Part shown: in pieces, positions 16,396 through 24,623 of the stretch
Numbering within the stretch: the first letter of the stretch is position 1
Layout of the letters: each line of letters starts with the position of its first letter
Assembly (NCBI GenBank): GCA_002167435.2
Contig: NHBR02000082.1
Span: 1-32,643 of the forward strand
DNA from: Allomuricauda sp. TMED12
Lineage (GTDB): Bacteria; Bacteroidota; Bacteroidia; Flavobacteriales; Flavobacteriaceae
DNA: 32,643 bases
Direction of reading: 5' to 3'
Made by a program: the position numbers and the translations under genes
The notes under the pieces: model-generated
What the model saw: the letters and a program-made list of their open reading frames with translations, nothing else
Databases searched by the model: none
What the model was told of the DNA's origin: nothing

Positions 16396-17028
16396 ATGGT
16401 AGAAGAAAATGTAATGGATTTGGTGGAAAAGGGCTTGATGCTACCCCTAATGGAAGAATTTTATACCATTCAAGGGGAAGGTTACCACAAAGGTACGGCT
16501 GCTTATTTTATAAGAGTTGGCGGATGTGATGTGGGTTGCCATTGGTGCGATGTAAAAGAAAGTTGGAATGCGGAAACGCATCCGCCTACATCCATTGATA
16601 GTATTGTGGCAAATGCCGAAAAATACTCTGATACTATTGTAATTACTGGAGGCGAACCACTTACTTGGGACATGGGGCCGTTGACCCAAGGTCTCAAGGG
16701 AAAGGGCATGACAATTCATATTGAAACTTCGGGAGCTTATCCATTGACCGGGGTGTGGGATTGGATTTGTCTATCTCCAAAGAAGAATAAACTTCCTGTG
16801 GGCGATATCTATAAAAAAGCCCAAGAATTAAAGGTTATTGTTTACAACAAACACGACTTTATTTTTGCTGAGGAACAAGCCGCTCAGGTGGGGGAGGATT
16901 GCATTCTTTATTTACAACCCGAATGGAGTGTACGCGACAAAATGGTTCCACAAATTGTGGATTATGTGATGAAACATCCGAAATGGAAGGTTTCCCTACA
17001 GACCCATAAGTATTTGAATATTCCTTAA
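16396..17028 (+). CDS. queE: 7-carboxy-7-deazaguanine synthase (radical SAM)
   Basis: The protein has 210 residues. QueE rearranges 6-carboxy-tetrahydropterin to 7-carboxy-7-deazaguanine in the pathway to preQ0 and queuosine in tRNA. The N-terminal MEEFYTIQGEGYHKGTAAYF and the radical-SAM cluster motif C44-x3-C48-x2-C51 (GGCDVGCHWC) are intact, followed by the SAM-binding TGGEPL. The rest of the queuosine pathway is not in the window. The ATG at 16396 lies only 4 bases after a TAnnTTTG element, so either the mRNA is leaderless or M7 (16414) is the start. The stop is 8 bases from the convergent metalloprotease stop. Confidence 0.95.
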   Translation: MVEENVMDLVEKGLMLPLMEEFYTIQGEGYHKGTAAYFIRVGGCDVGCHWCDVKESWNAETHPPTSIDSIVANAEKYSDTIVITGGEPLTWDMGPLTQGLKGKGMTIHIETSGAYPLTGVWDWICLSPKKNKLPVGDIYKKAQELKVIVYNKHDFIFAEEQAAQVGEDCILYLQPEWSVRDKMVPQIVDYVMKHPKWKVSLQTHKYLNIP

Positions 17029-17036
17029 GCTGTGGG

Positions 17037-17834
17037 TTAACGCCCCCCATATTTTTGAAGGTCCAAAATACATTCGGAATCAAAATCAGGAATAGAAGCT
17101 AGACCCTTCGAGGCATTTTTTTCCATCTGCTTTAAAAGAGACGCTCCAAATTGAAGTTCGGCACGCATTAAGCAACCATCCACATTGCAATGGTTTTGCG
17201 CTTCTACATCTTCGTGTTCGTTTACCGATTCCGTTGATAAATTGACCAAACCAAACAAATGTCCAAACTCGTGAAATAATGTAGCGGTTTCAACGTCAGC
17301 AATGGATACAGTAGCACTTCTATTTGCTATCTCTTCCACTGTGGACTGGTATATAACCATGGAAGTATTGCGGTAAACCGCTCCTAATGTTACAAGATTT
17401 TCATCTCCTTGATCACTTTCGGTAGGAGCATCAGCAAAATATATGTAGACAGCCAAGGTATTGCCATCATTATATTGGGTCCTGTTCTCTTCTTCAAGAT
17501 CTACAATTTCTTCCAATGTCAATGTTTCCTCAGAAGGTGAAGAAAGCGAGGTGAATTTGAATTCCACATTTTCCTTATATGTTCTGGTAAGTAAAAACTC
17601 CTTGAAATTGGAAATGGCCTCAAAAGTTGGTTCAAAACCGGCAACATAGGCGATCTCTATCAAAAGGCTATCAAAATTATCATTGGATAATAGGTCTCTG
17701 GCCGATGCACCAGTAGTTAGAAGGTTTCCAGCTTTGAGATTTGTATCGGAATTTGAAGAAGTAAGGTCCGAATCTTTGGAACAACTTATCAATAATATAA
17801 AACCACTTAAAGCGTAAAGAGCAATTTTTTTCAT
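17037..17834 (-). CDS. Lipoprotein metalloprotease, metzincin-like
   Basis: The protein has 265 residues with a signal peptide and lipobox LLISC (C18). A zinc site HEFGHLFGLVN (H188, E189, H192, then N198) is followed by NHC-NVDG-CLM (H215, C216, C221, M223), giving a likely Met-turn. The arrangement is like a metzincin (HExxHxxGxxH), but the third position is Asn, so H215 may be the third zinc ligand. Flavobacterial proteins of this kind are usually annotated as membrane metalloprotease. The target is unknown. It lies 41 bases downstream of the methyltransferase gene on the same strand. Confidence 0.85.
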   Translation of the reverse strand: MKKIALYALSGFILLISCSKDSDLTSSNSDTNLKAGNLLTTGASARDLLSNDNFDSLLIEIAYVAGFEPTFEAISNFKEFLLTRTYKENVEFKFTSLSSPSEETLTLEEIVDLEEENRTQYNDGNTLAVYIYFADAPTESDQGDENLVTLGAVYRNTSMVIYQSTVEEIANRSATVSIADVETATLFHEFGHLFGLVNLSTESVNEHEDVEAQNHCNVDGCLMRAELQFGASLLKQMEKNASKGLASIPDFDSECILDLQKYGGR

Positions 17835-17875
17835 AGCAATGTAATAAGTAATAGAACGTTCCAGATCCGAAAGTA

Positions 17876-18586
17876 TTATTCTTTTAACGTAAGCTTGGCT
17901 AAATAGTCGTAATGCTCACCCGATATTACACGTTCGCAATTAAAACCATTGGATTCGCAGGCTTTGTGCAAAGTGTTGAAATCTACATAAATCCAATCAA
18001 AAGGTTTACTTTTTTTGCCTTTGTATTCCATGATGAAAGCTACTTCGCCGTAATAAGTTCCATCGTTTGGAATCCAGTATCCGCCGTCTTCGTCTTGTTC
18101 AAACATATAAATGATATCACTGGAATCCAATAAAATTTGACCATTTGACTGTAATAATGAGGACAAATGTTGTAAAAAACGACTTAAGTTGTCCAATTTC
18201 CCTGCTAATCCAACACCATTCATCAGTAAAAGTAAGGTATCGTATTTTTCTCCTGAATAGTCCAGAATATCACTTAACATGGTGGATTTCACTCCTCTTT
18301 TTTTACAAACGGCAATACATCCTTCAGAATTATCCAAGGCCGTGACCTCAATCCCTTTTTTTTGAAGGTATAAGGCATGACTTCCTGCTCCGGCACCAAT
18401 GTCCAATACTTTTCCGCGCGCCAATTGGAGCGCTTCTTGTTCTATTTTGGGCATTTCATCAAACTTTCGGAACAAATAGGGAATAGGGATAATGTCTTCT
18501 TCATCTAAAGATGAATAGGTTTTTATGTCCTCTGTATAGTGCCCTTTTTCGTAATCCATTAGGGCCATTCCAAAAACATCTGCCAT
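17876..18586 (-). CDS. Class I SAM-dependent methyltransferase
   Basis: The protein has 236 residues with a Rossmann methyltransferase core. Motif I VLDIGAGAGSHALYL is at 60-74, an acidic strand end VTALDNS at about 85-91, and a later strand YDTLLLLMNGVGLAG. The methyl acceptor cannot be inferred. It is divergent from the YkgJ-type gene, with a 73-base gap that must hold both promoters, and is followed by the metalloprotease gene. Confidence 0.88.
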   Translation of the reverse strand: MADVFGMALMDYEKGHYTEDIKTYSSLDEEDIIPIPYLFRKFDEMPKIEQEALQLARGKVLDIGAGAGSHALYLQKKGIEVTALDNSEGCIAVCKKRGVKSTMLSDILDYSGEKYDTLLLLMNGVGLAGKLDNLSRFLQHLSSLLQSNGQILLDSSDIIYMFEQDEDGGYWIPNDGTYYGEVAFIMEYKGKKSKPFDWIYVDFNTLHKACESNGFNCERVISGEHYDYLAKLTLKE

Positions 18587-18621
18587 CGATTAGGATTGTT
18601 TCTGCAAAGGTGGGACTTTAA

Positions 18622-18653
18622 TTGCATAGAAAGGTTTAAAATGGATAAGTTTG
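18622..18653 (+). promoter_or_regulatory. Candidate promoter of the YkgJ-type gene (-33 TTG and -7 TAnnTTTG)
   Basis: TTG at 18622-18624 and TAAGTTTG at 18646-18653 are separated by 21 bases, close to the Bacteroidota promoter layout. The -7 element ends 6 bases before the ATG at 18660, so the transcript would have almost no leader. Confidence 0.5.
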
Positions 18654-18659
18654 TGCACT

Positions 18660-19154
18660 ATGGAGGAAATACTTAGGGATTTACCGCAAAAGGCCAGGGA
18701 GAAGCATTCCGAGAACAAAAAGTTCTTTGCCAAACTAAAAAAACGTCCCCCGAAAGACCTTGATTATAAGATGCAAGAACTGCATGATGCAGAGTTTGAT
18801 AGGACTGATTGTCTTAATTGCGCCAATTGTTGCAAAACTACGGGACCTTTGTTCACCAACGCCGATATTGAACGAATAGCCAAGCATTTTAAAATGAAGC
18901 CCTCCCAATTTATCGATGCATATTTAAGGATTGATGAAGAAAATGATTATGTGCTGCAATCGGTTCCTTGCACATTTTTAGGGGATGATAATTATTGTTC
19001 CATTTATGATGTCCGACCCAAGGCCTGTCGTGAATTCCCGCATACGGACCGAAAAAAGTTCCAACAAATCACCAACCTTACCTTAAAAAATGCAGCTATT
19101 TGCCCAGCGGCATTCAACATTGTTGAAGAAATGAAAAAATCGATTAAATTTTAA
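18660..19154 (+). CDS. YkgJ-family cysteine-cluster protein
   Basis: The start chosen is the ATG at 18660; the open frame extends 9 bases further to a TTG inside the promoter, which is unlikely. The protein has 164 residues with eight cysteines in the family pattern: CLNCANCC (C51, C54, C57, C58), VPCTFL (C104), YCSIYDVRPKAC (C113, C123) and AICP (C148). These proteins bind a metal, probably zinc or an Fe-S cluster; the function is not defined. The first 45 residues are charged and helical. The desaturase-family gene starts 21 bases downstream. Confidence 0.9.
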   Translation: MEEILRDLPQKAREKHSENKKFFAKLKKRPPKDLDYKMQELHDAEFDRTDCLNCANCCKTTGPLFTNADIERIAKHFKMKPSQFIDAYLRIDEENDYVLQSVPCTFLGDDNYCSIYDVRPKACREFPHTDRKKFQQITNLTLKNAAICPAAFNIVEEMKKSIKF

Positions 19155-19162
19155 TGATTTGC

Positions 19163-19170
19163 TATATTTG
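19163..19170 (+). promoter_or_regulatory. Candidate -7 element immediately before the desaturase-family gene
   Basis: TATATTTG fits TAnnTTTG and ends 5 bases before the ATG at 19176. The -33 region falls in the coding end of the upstream gene and shows no well-placed TTG. Confidence 0.4.
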
Positions 19171-19175
19171 AAGGA

Positions 19176-20006
19176 ATGGAGCAGCTAATATCTTATTTTG
19201 AGACCATTCCCTCTTGGCATCGAAGCTTGATTTTGATAGGGGGAATTACTTTTTTTTGGGTTTTGGAAGGTGTCGTACCCTTGTTTAATGTACCATACAA
19301 AAAATGGAGACATTCCATTCCCAATTTCTTTTTAACATTAACAACAATCATAGTAAATTTTCCATTAGCCTTTTTACTGCTGAAATCTTCCGATTGGGCC
19401 GTGGAGAACCAATTTGGGATAATTAACTGGTTGCCAGAAATGCCTTTATGGCTCTATGTGGTTCTCGGGGTAATGCTTCTAGACTTGATTGGCGCCTACG
19501 CAGCTCATTGGGTGGAGCATAAAGTAAAACCGTTGTGGATGGTTCATTTGGTTCATCATTCCGACCATAATGTGGATACTACCACCGCCAACCGACACCA
19601 TCCTTTGGAAAGTTTGATCAGATATGTATTTACTTTGGTAGGTGTTATTATTGTTGGGGCGCCCATTGGAATCATCATGCTTTATCAGAGTTTGTCGGTC
19701 GTATTTTCTCAGTTTAACCATGCTAATATTCGTTTGCCCAAAAAGGTGGACAATGCCATTAGTTGGTTCATAGTAAGTCCGGATATGCACAAAGTGCATC
19801 ATCATTACCAATTACCTTATACCGATTCCAACTACGGAAATATTTTCTCTATTTGGGACAGATTATTCGGTACCTATATGTTCATGGACCCTAAGGATAT
19901 TGTATATGGTGTGGATACGTTTCCCGATGAAAAGGAGAATAGCAGCATCAAAGGCTTGCTAAAACAACCTTTCCATAAATATCGAAGGCCTACTACTGAG
20001 GGTTAA
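19176..20006 (+). CDS. Sterol-desaturase/fatty-acid-hydroxylase family membrane enzyme
   Basis: The protein has 276 residues, with hydrophobic segments at about 17-35, 50-70, 92-110 and 150-175. The di-iron histidine boxes are complete: H111-x3-H115, H124-xx-H127-H128 with H131, H141-H142, and H205-xx-H208-H209-H210 before the YGNIFSIWDRLFGTY signature. Members hydroxylate or desaturate lipids in the membrane with O2; in Bacteroidota the substrate may be a fatty acid, carotenoid or other lipid and cannot be told here. Its stop shares the palindrome TTAA with the stop of the convergent NamZ-like gene. Confidence 0.92.
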   Translation: MEQLISYFETIPSWHRSLILIGGITFFWVLEGVVPLFNVPYKKWRHSIPNFFLTLTTIIVNFPLAFLLLKSSDWAVENQFGIINWLPEMPLWLYVVLGVMLLDLIGAYAAHWVEHKVKPLWMVHLVHHSDHNVDTTTANRHHPLESLIRYVFTLVGVIIVGAPIGIIMLYQSLSVVFSQFNHANIRLPKKVDNAISWFIVSPDMHKVHHHYQLPYTDSNYGNIFSIWDRLFGTYMFMDPKDIVYGVDTFPDEKENSSIKGLLKQPFHKYRRPTTEG

Positions 20007-21226
20007 TCATAGATTAAATACTTTGCCCTGATTTTTTTGAAGCTTTCCAAATCGTCCTGCCAAGTGGCTTTGATTTCTTCATTGGTCATTCCTTGCTCAA
20101 TCTGTTTTTGAAGTAGCGGCGTACCGGCATGCTTGGTAAATCCATCCGTTAAAAAGAATTTGGACTTGTCCAAGGTGTTGTTGTAAGCGTCAATGATCCA
20201 CTCCATGGTCACCTCGTTCATTCTTTGTGTTTTGGATAGGTCCTTACCGTAACAGGTTTTACTTTCCTCTTTAGGGTATTTGGAACCGAAGTTGGGTTCA
20301 GGGACGTAACTAAACTCGTAAGCAGTGCTATCCATAAAAGATGCTCCATACCGTTGAAATTGAAATTCAGTGCCACGCCCGGCATTTACATTGGTGCCTT
20401 CAAAAAGGCCCAAACTAGGGTACAGTGTGATTGAAGTATCGTTAGGTAAATTAGGGGAAGGCCGTATGGGTAAATGGTATTCAGAATCGTGGGTATAGTT
20501 TTCCAATTCTATAACGGTTAAATCAACTTTGATGCCATTTTCCAGCCATCCTTCACCGTTCAACATTTTAGCATATTCACCCATGGTCATGCCATAAACA
20601 AGGGGAATCGTGTTCATGCCCAAATAACTGGTGTGTTCTTCGATCATGGTGGGGCCATCCACATAATGTCCGTTGGGGTTTGGTCTGTCCAGAACAACAA
20701 TGGGAATATCGTTTTCAGCGCAGGCTTCCATCACTAATTGTAGCGTGGCAATAAAAGTATAGAATCTTACTCCCACATCCTGAATATCAAAAACAATAAC
20801 ATCCAATTCCTCAAGCTGTTCTTTTGATGGTTTTCGGTTTTTACCGTAAAGCGAAATTATGGGCAAGCCTGTTTGGGTATCCATGCCATCTTTTACGTGT
20901 TCTCCAGCATCTGCGGTGCCTCGAAACCCATGTTCTGGAGCAAAAACTTGCATTACATCTATACCTTCAGAAAGTAAGGAGTCCACCAAATGTGTATGTC
21001 CATTTTCTTTAAAAATAACACTTGTTGGGTTGGCTACTACACCCACTTTTTTTTCTTTTAAAAGAGGTAGATAAATTTCGGTTCGGTTTGCTGCTACTTT
21101 AATGGGAGCAGGTGCCTCGATTGTGGGTTCTGAAGTAGAAAAGGTTTCTTTTTGCTGTCCCTTGCACGAGGTAAACACCAAAAACAACAATAAAACTGTA
21201 CTTTTGAAAATAGATAAAATGGGCAT
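20003..21226 (-). CDS. DUF1343 lipoprotein, exo-beta-N-acetylmuramidase NamZ-like (GH171)
   Basis: The protein has 407 residues and a signal peptide with the lipobox VFTSC (C21). The DUF1343 body contains KVGVVANPTSV (60-70), VFAPEHGFRG (94-103), ISLYGKNRKP, FDIQDVGVRFYTF (146-158), VLDRPNPNG and YGMTMGEYA, all characteristic. DUF1343 proteins include NamZ (GH171), which removes terminal MurNAc from peptidoglycan fragments, so a cell-wall turnover role in the periplasm is likely. It starts head to head with the ABC permease gene, only 3 bases apart. Confidence 0.9.
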   Translation of the reverse strand: MPILSIFKSTVLLLFLVFTSCKGQQKETFSTSEPTIEAPAPIKVAANRTEIYLPLLKEKKVGVVANPTSVIFKENGHTHLVDSLLSEGIDVMQVFAPEHGFRGTADAGEHVKDGMDTQTGLPIISLYGKNRKPSKEQLEELDVIVFDIQDVGVRFYTFIATLQLVMEACAENDIPIVVLDRPNPNGHYVDGPTMIEEHTSYLGMNTIPLVYGMTMGEYAKMLNGEGWLENGIKVDLTVIELENYTHDSEYHLPIRPSPNLPNDTSITLYPSLGLFEGTNVNAGRGTEFQFQRYGASFMDSTAYEFSYVPEPNFGSKYPKEESKTCYGKDLSKTQRMNEVTMEWIIDAYNNTLDKSKFFLTDGFTKHAGTPLLQKQIEQGMTNEEIKATWQDDLESFKKIRAKYLIYD

Positions 21227-21229
21227 TCG

Positions 21230-22471
21230 TTGAATTTAGAATTATTTATTGCCAAACGCCTTGTTACAGGGAAGGAACATAAAATTAGTATTTCCGCCCC
21301 GATAATAAAAATTGCCATCGCTGCGATTGCGATAGGTGTTGTTATGATGCTCATTGCCATTGCCACGGGAGTCGGCCTAAAAAACAAAATACGCGAAAAG
21401 GTAGCTGCCTTTAACGGTCATATTCAAATTTCCAGTTTCGATAACAATAACTCCGAGGTCTCCCTAATGCCGGTTTCCATAAATCAGGATTTTTACCCCG
21501 AATTTCAGGATGTGGAAGGGGTGAAACACGTACAAGCGGTAGCCACCAAAGGTGGGATTATCCGAACTGCCGATACATTTGAAGGGATGCTCGCCAAAGG
21601 CGTAGGAACGGATTACGATTGGAGTACTTTTAAAGAATATCTGGTTGATGGTAGGTTGCCAGACTACAGCGGAAAACTGAACGAGGAGGTGTTGGTTTCC
21701 AGTTTGATGGCCAATCGGTTGCAGTTAAAAGTGGGAGATGCTTTCTTTTCTTTTTTTCTAAAGGACGGGGATGCCTCCAAACCACCCAATAACCGCAAGT
21801 TCGAAATCGTAGGTATTTACGACAGTGGTTTTGAAGAGTTTGACGAAACCTATGTATTTGTAGATATCCGCCATATCCAACGTATGAACAAATGGGAAGA
21901 AAACCAGATTGGAAATTTTGAAGTTTTCTTGGATGATTTTGACCAAATTGACCAAAAAAGCAATGAGATTTATAATAGTACTTTGTCCATTTTAGATACC
22001 CAAAACATCAAAACCAAATACTACCGTATTTTTGAATGGATTGGTCTTTTTGATTTTAATATTGCCTTGATTATTGGAATCATGATTATTGTTGGAGGCA
22101 TCAATATGATTACGGCCCTGCTCGTACTTATTTTAGAGCGAACCCAAATGATAGGAATTTTAAAAGCACTGGGTTCTACCAATTGGAGCATTCGAAAGGT
22201 TTTTTTGTACAATGCGGCATACCTTATTGCCATTGGGCTCTTTTGGGGCAACTTAATAGGACTTGGGGTTATATTTCTTCAGGATAGATACAGAATGTTC
22301 AAGTTTCCGAATCCCGAAGAATACTACATCGATTATATTCCTGTCCACATGGATTTGTCCACCATCTTACTTTTAAATATGGGGGTAATGTTACTGTGCT
22401 TGTTAATGCTTTTGATTCCATCGTACATCATTACGAAAATCACCCCGGTAAAAGCCATTCAGTTTGAGTAG
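21230..22471 (+). CDS. ABC transporter permease, LolC/LolE-FtsX type
   Basis: The protein has 413 residues. The start is TTG at 21230: an in-frame stop lies 15 bases upstream, and the family-typical N-terminus MNLELFIAKRL follows. The first membrane helix (about 26-50) precedes a MacB-like periplasmic domain (about 51-265), and three C-terminal helices (about 265-295, 320-345, 372-400) form the FtsX domain. LolC/E permeases pull lipoproteins out of the inner membrane with the ATPase LolD, which is not in the window. It is head to head with namZ and is followed after 65 bases by an M20 peptidase gene. Confidence 0.88.
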   Translation: MNLELFIAKRLVTGKEHKISISAPIIKIAIAAIAIGVVMMLIAIATGVGLKNKIREKVAAFNGHIQISSFDNNNSEVSLMPVSINQDFYPEFQDVEGVKHVQAVATKGGIIRTADTFEGMLAKGVGTDYDWSTFKEYLVDGRLPDYSGKLNEEVLVSSLMANRLQLKVGDAFFSFFLKDGDASKPPNNRKFEIVGIYDSGFEEFDETYVFVDIRHIQRMNKWEENQIGNFEVFLDDFDQIDQKSNEIYNSTLSILDTQNIKTKYYRIFEWIGLFDFNIALIIGIMIIVGGINMITALLVLILERTQMIGILKALGSTNWSIRKVFLYNAAYLIAIGLFWGNLIGLGVIFLQDRYRMFKFPNPEEYYIDYIPVHMDLSTILLLNMGVMLLCLLMLLIPSYIITKITPVKAIQFE

Positions 22472-22493
22472 AACTTGTGCCTTGTTTCTCGGT

Positions 22494-22513
22494 TTATCAA
22501 TCAAAATTGATAA
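22494..22513. repeat. Inverted repeat upstream of the M20 peptidase gene
   Basis: TTATCAA and TTGATAA form a perfect 7-base inverted repeat with a 6-base loop, ending 23 bases before the M20 start codon. No T-run follows, so it is not a typical terminator; an operator is possible but unproven. Confidence 0.3.
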
Positions 22514-22536
22514 CTTGTCGCACAAAATAACCCACC

Positions 22537-23835
22537 ATGAGAATTAAACTTTATTCAACCTTACTAGTACTATTTCTAACTGCGTCCTTATCTGCACAAA
22601 AGCTTTCCAGAACCGAAAAAAAGATTGTTTCCTCTGTCGAAAAAAACAATAAGGAAGCCATTGGTTTCCTTGAGAAAGTAGTCAATATTAATAGTGGGAC
22701 CCTCAATGCCAAAGGAGTTGAAAAAGTGGGCATGGTTTTTAAAGATGCCTTTGATGATATCGGTTTTGAAACCAATTGGATAGAAATGCCAGCCGAGATG
22801 AATCGTTCTGGTCATTTGTTTGCGGAAACAACAGGAAGCAAGGGGAAGAAATTGCTGCTCATCGGGCACCTGGATACCGTTTTTGAAGAAGATAGTCCAT
22901 TTCAAACTTTTGAAATGGTGAACGATAGCATTGCCCATGCCCCGGGCGGTAACGATATGAAAGGCGGTGATGTAATCGTGCTTTATGCTTTAAAAGCCCT
23001 GCATGATAATGGACTTTTAAAAAATGCACAAATTATTGTAGCCTTTACCGGTGATGAAGAGAGTACGGGCAAACCTTTGTCCATAAGTAGAAAGGATTTG
23101 ATTGATGCAGCCAAACGAAGTGATATTGCCCTTGGCTTTGAAACCTCCACAGGGTTTAACTATGCCACCGTTGCCAGAAGGGGTGCTTCTGGATGGGCAG
23201 TGGAAGTTGAGGGAAAACGTGCCCATTCCTCTGGAATTTTTAGCGAAGGAACTGGAGCGGGAGCCATTTTTGAGATGTCAAGAATTCTTCACGAGTTTTA
23301 TACCGATGTTAAAGGTGAAGATTTATTGACTTTTAACCCCGGTGTTTTGCTTGGGGGCACCTTTGTAAACTATGATGAGTTGACGAGCAAGGGGGATGCC
23401 TTTGGGAAAACCAATGTAGTTGCTCAAAAAGCCGTGGTCAAAGGGGGACTTCGATTTATATCCGAAGAGCAAAAAGAACGTGCTAGAGCCAAAATGAGGG
23501 ATATCGTGTCCAATAACTTACCCAAAACTTCTGCAACCGTAAGTTTTACAGATAGTTACCCGGCCATGCAGCCTACCGAGGGCAACCTTGAGTTGTTGAG
23601 CACTTTAAACGAGGTAAGTTTGGATTTGGAACAAGGAGAGGTGTTAGCTTATGACCCTGGAAGAAGAGGAGCGGCCGATGTTTCCTTTGTAGCCGAATAT
23701 GTAGATGGATTGGACGGATTGGGCACTATGGGTTCCAATGCCCATACGCCACAAGAAACTGTCAACCTGAATACCATTGAAGAATTGACCAAGCGTACAG
23801 CAATCTTGATTTACCGATTGATAAACACAAAATAA
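22537..23835 (+). CDS. Secreted M20-family metallopeptidase
   Basis: The protein has 432 residues with a signal peptide (about 1-20, ending LSA). The di-zinc M20 site is visible: GHLDTV (H111, D113), PGGNDMKGG (D140) and TGDEES (catalytic E174, E175), with further ligands later (ALGFE near 200). A dimerisation or lid domain (RAHSSG region onward) follows. The sequence is close to glutamate-carboxypeptidase-like members, which release C-terminal amino acids from peptides or conjugates; the exact substrate is unknown. Its stop TAA overlaps the ATG of the next gene by one base, so the two are coupled. Confidence 0.92.
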   Translation: MRIKLYSTLLVLFLTASLSAQKLSRTEKKIVSSVEKNNKEAIGFLEKVVNINSGTLNAKGVEKVGMVFKDAFDDIGFETNWIEMPAEMNRSGHLFAETTGSKGKKLLLIGHLDTVFEEDSPFQTFEMVNDSIAHAPGGNDMKGGDVIVLYALKALHDNGLLKNAQIIVAFTGDEESTGKPLSISRKDLIDAAKRSDIALGFETSTGFNYATVARRGASGWAVEVEGKRAHSSGIFSEGTGAGAIFEMSRILHEFYTDVKGEDLLTFNPGVLLGGTFVNYDELTSKGDAFGKTNVVAQKAVVKGGLRFISEEQKERARAKMRDIVSNNLPKTSATVSFTDSYPAMQPTEGNLELLSTLNEVSLDLEQGEVLAYDPGRRGAADVSFVAEYVDGLDGLGTMGSNAHTPQETVNLNTIEELTKRTAILIYRLINTK

Positions 23836-24611
23836 TGGTTACACTTAAAAGTGAAAATGCCAAAGTAGGGATTGATGCAGGTGAGTTAGTGAGCTTTGTG
23901 GTAAATGGTCACGAGTTTATCCACCAAAAGGGAAGTCCGGGATGGGGAAGTGCCGATACTGAAATGTTTCCCATCATTGGGCCGGTCAATGAGGCTGGAT
24001 TTAGGGTTAAAACCCCAAAAGGAGATGCTGTACAAGATCAGCATGGACATTTGCGCCAAATGGAATATCAGTTGGAGTCTCAAACCGATACTTCTGCGAT
24101 TTTTGCAAAGCAATACCAATCAGGAACTGAAATTATCAATTCAAAATTTCCGGAAAAATCCACTGAAGAAGCACTTACATGGCCTTATGATTTTAGGTTT
24201 GAAAAGTCCTTTTTACTCAAAGAAGATGTTTTGGAAATCAATTTTAAAATCACTGGTGAACAAGGAATGCCATTTATGTTGGGATATCACCCTGCATTTA
24301 AACTGCACTCAAAATCACCAATACTTGTGGCTAAGGACAAAGAGATTACTCTTGATGAGGTTTTGGCCGTTGGGAGTCGAGCCCTTCACGTGTTGGATTG
24401 TACTTCCATCACATTAAAAGATGAAAAGGAAATCACCATAGAGACCGAAGGATTTGGAAATTTTATGTGTTGGACCGAGGTGCGGAACATGGTCTGTATT
24501 GAACCTATTTCGTTTTATCCTTATGCCGTTAAACAAAAGGATTTGTATCAAGGATTTCAGCAATTGGATAAATCGGCACATTTTAAAGTAGTCTTGAAGT
24601 CAGAAGCATAA
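23835..24611 (+). CDS. Aldose-1-epimerase-like protein
   Basis: The protein has 258 residues of the galactose-mutarotase beta-sandwich type. Landmarks are GWGSADTEMFPIIGPV near the start, H70-G-H72, the catalytic-type histidine in MLGYHPAF (H152) and the glutamate in CIEPISFYP (E223), the usual His/Glu pair of mutarotases. The family interconverts alpha and beta anomers of sugars; this short, divergent subgroup has no fixed substrate. It overlaps the M20 gene by one base and is convergent with the exonuclease fusion gene after 12 bases. Confidence 0.88.
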   Translation: MVTLKSENAKVGIDAGELVSFVVNGHEFIHQKGSPGWGSADTEMFPIIGPVNEAGFRVKTPKGDAVQDQHGHLRQMEYQLESQTDTSAIFAKQYQSGTEIINSKFPEKSTEEALTWPYDFRFEKSFLLKEDVLEINFKITGEQGMPFMLGYHPAFKLHSKSPILVAKDKEITLDEVLAVGSRALHVLDCTSITLKDEKEITIETEGFGNFMCWTEVRNMVCIEPISFYPYAVKQKDLYQGFQQLDKSAHFKVVLKSEA

Positions 24612-24623
24612 CTTTGCCCTAAT

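Noticed and set aside
23905..24417. Open frame of 170 residues in another frame of the aldose-1-epimerase-like gene
   Set aside because: The composition (many Lys, Leu and Trp, no motif) is that of a shadow frame; the epimerase frame has the catalytic His/Glu landmarks.
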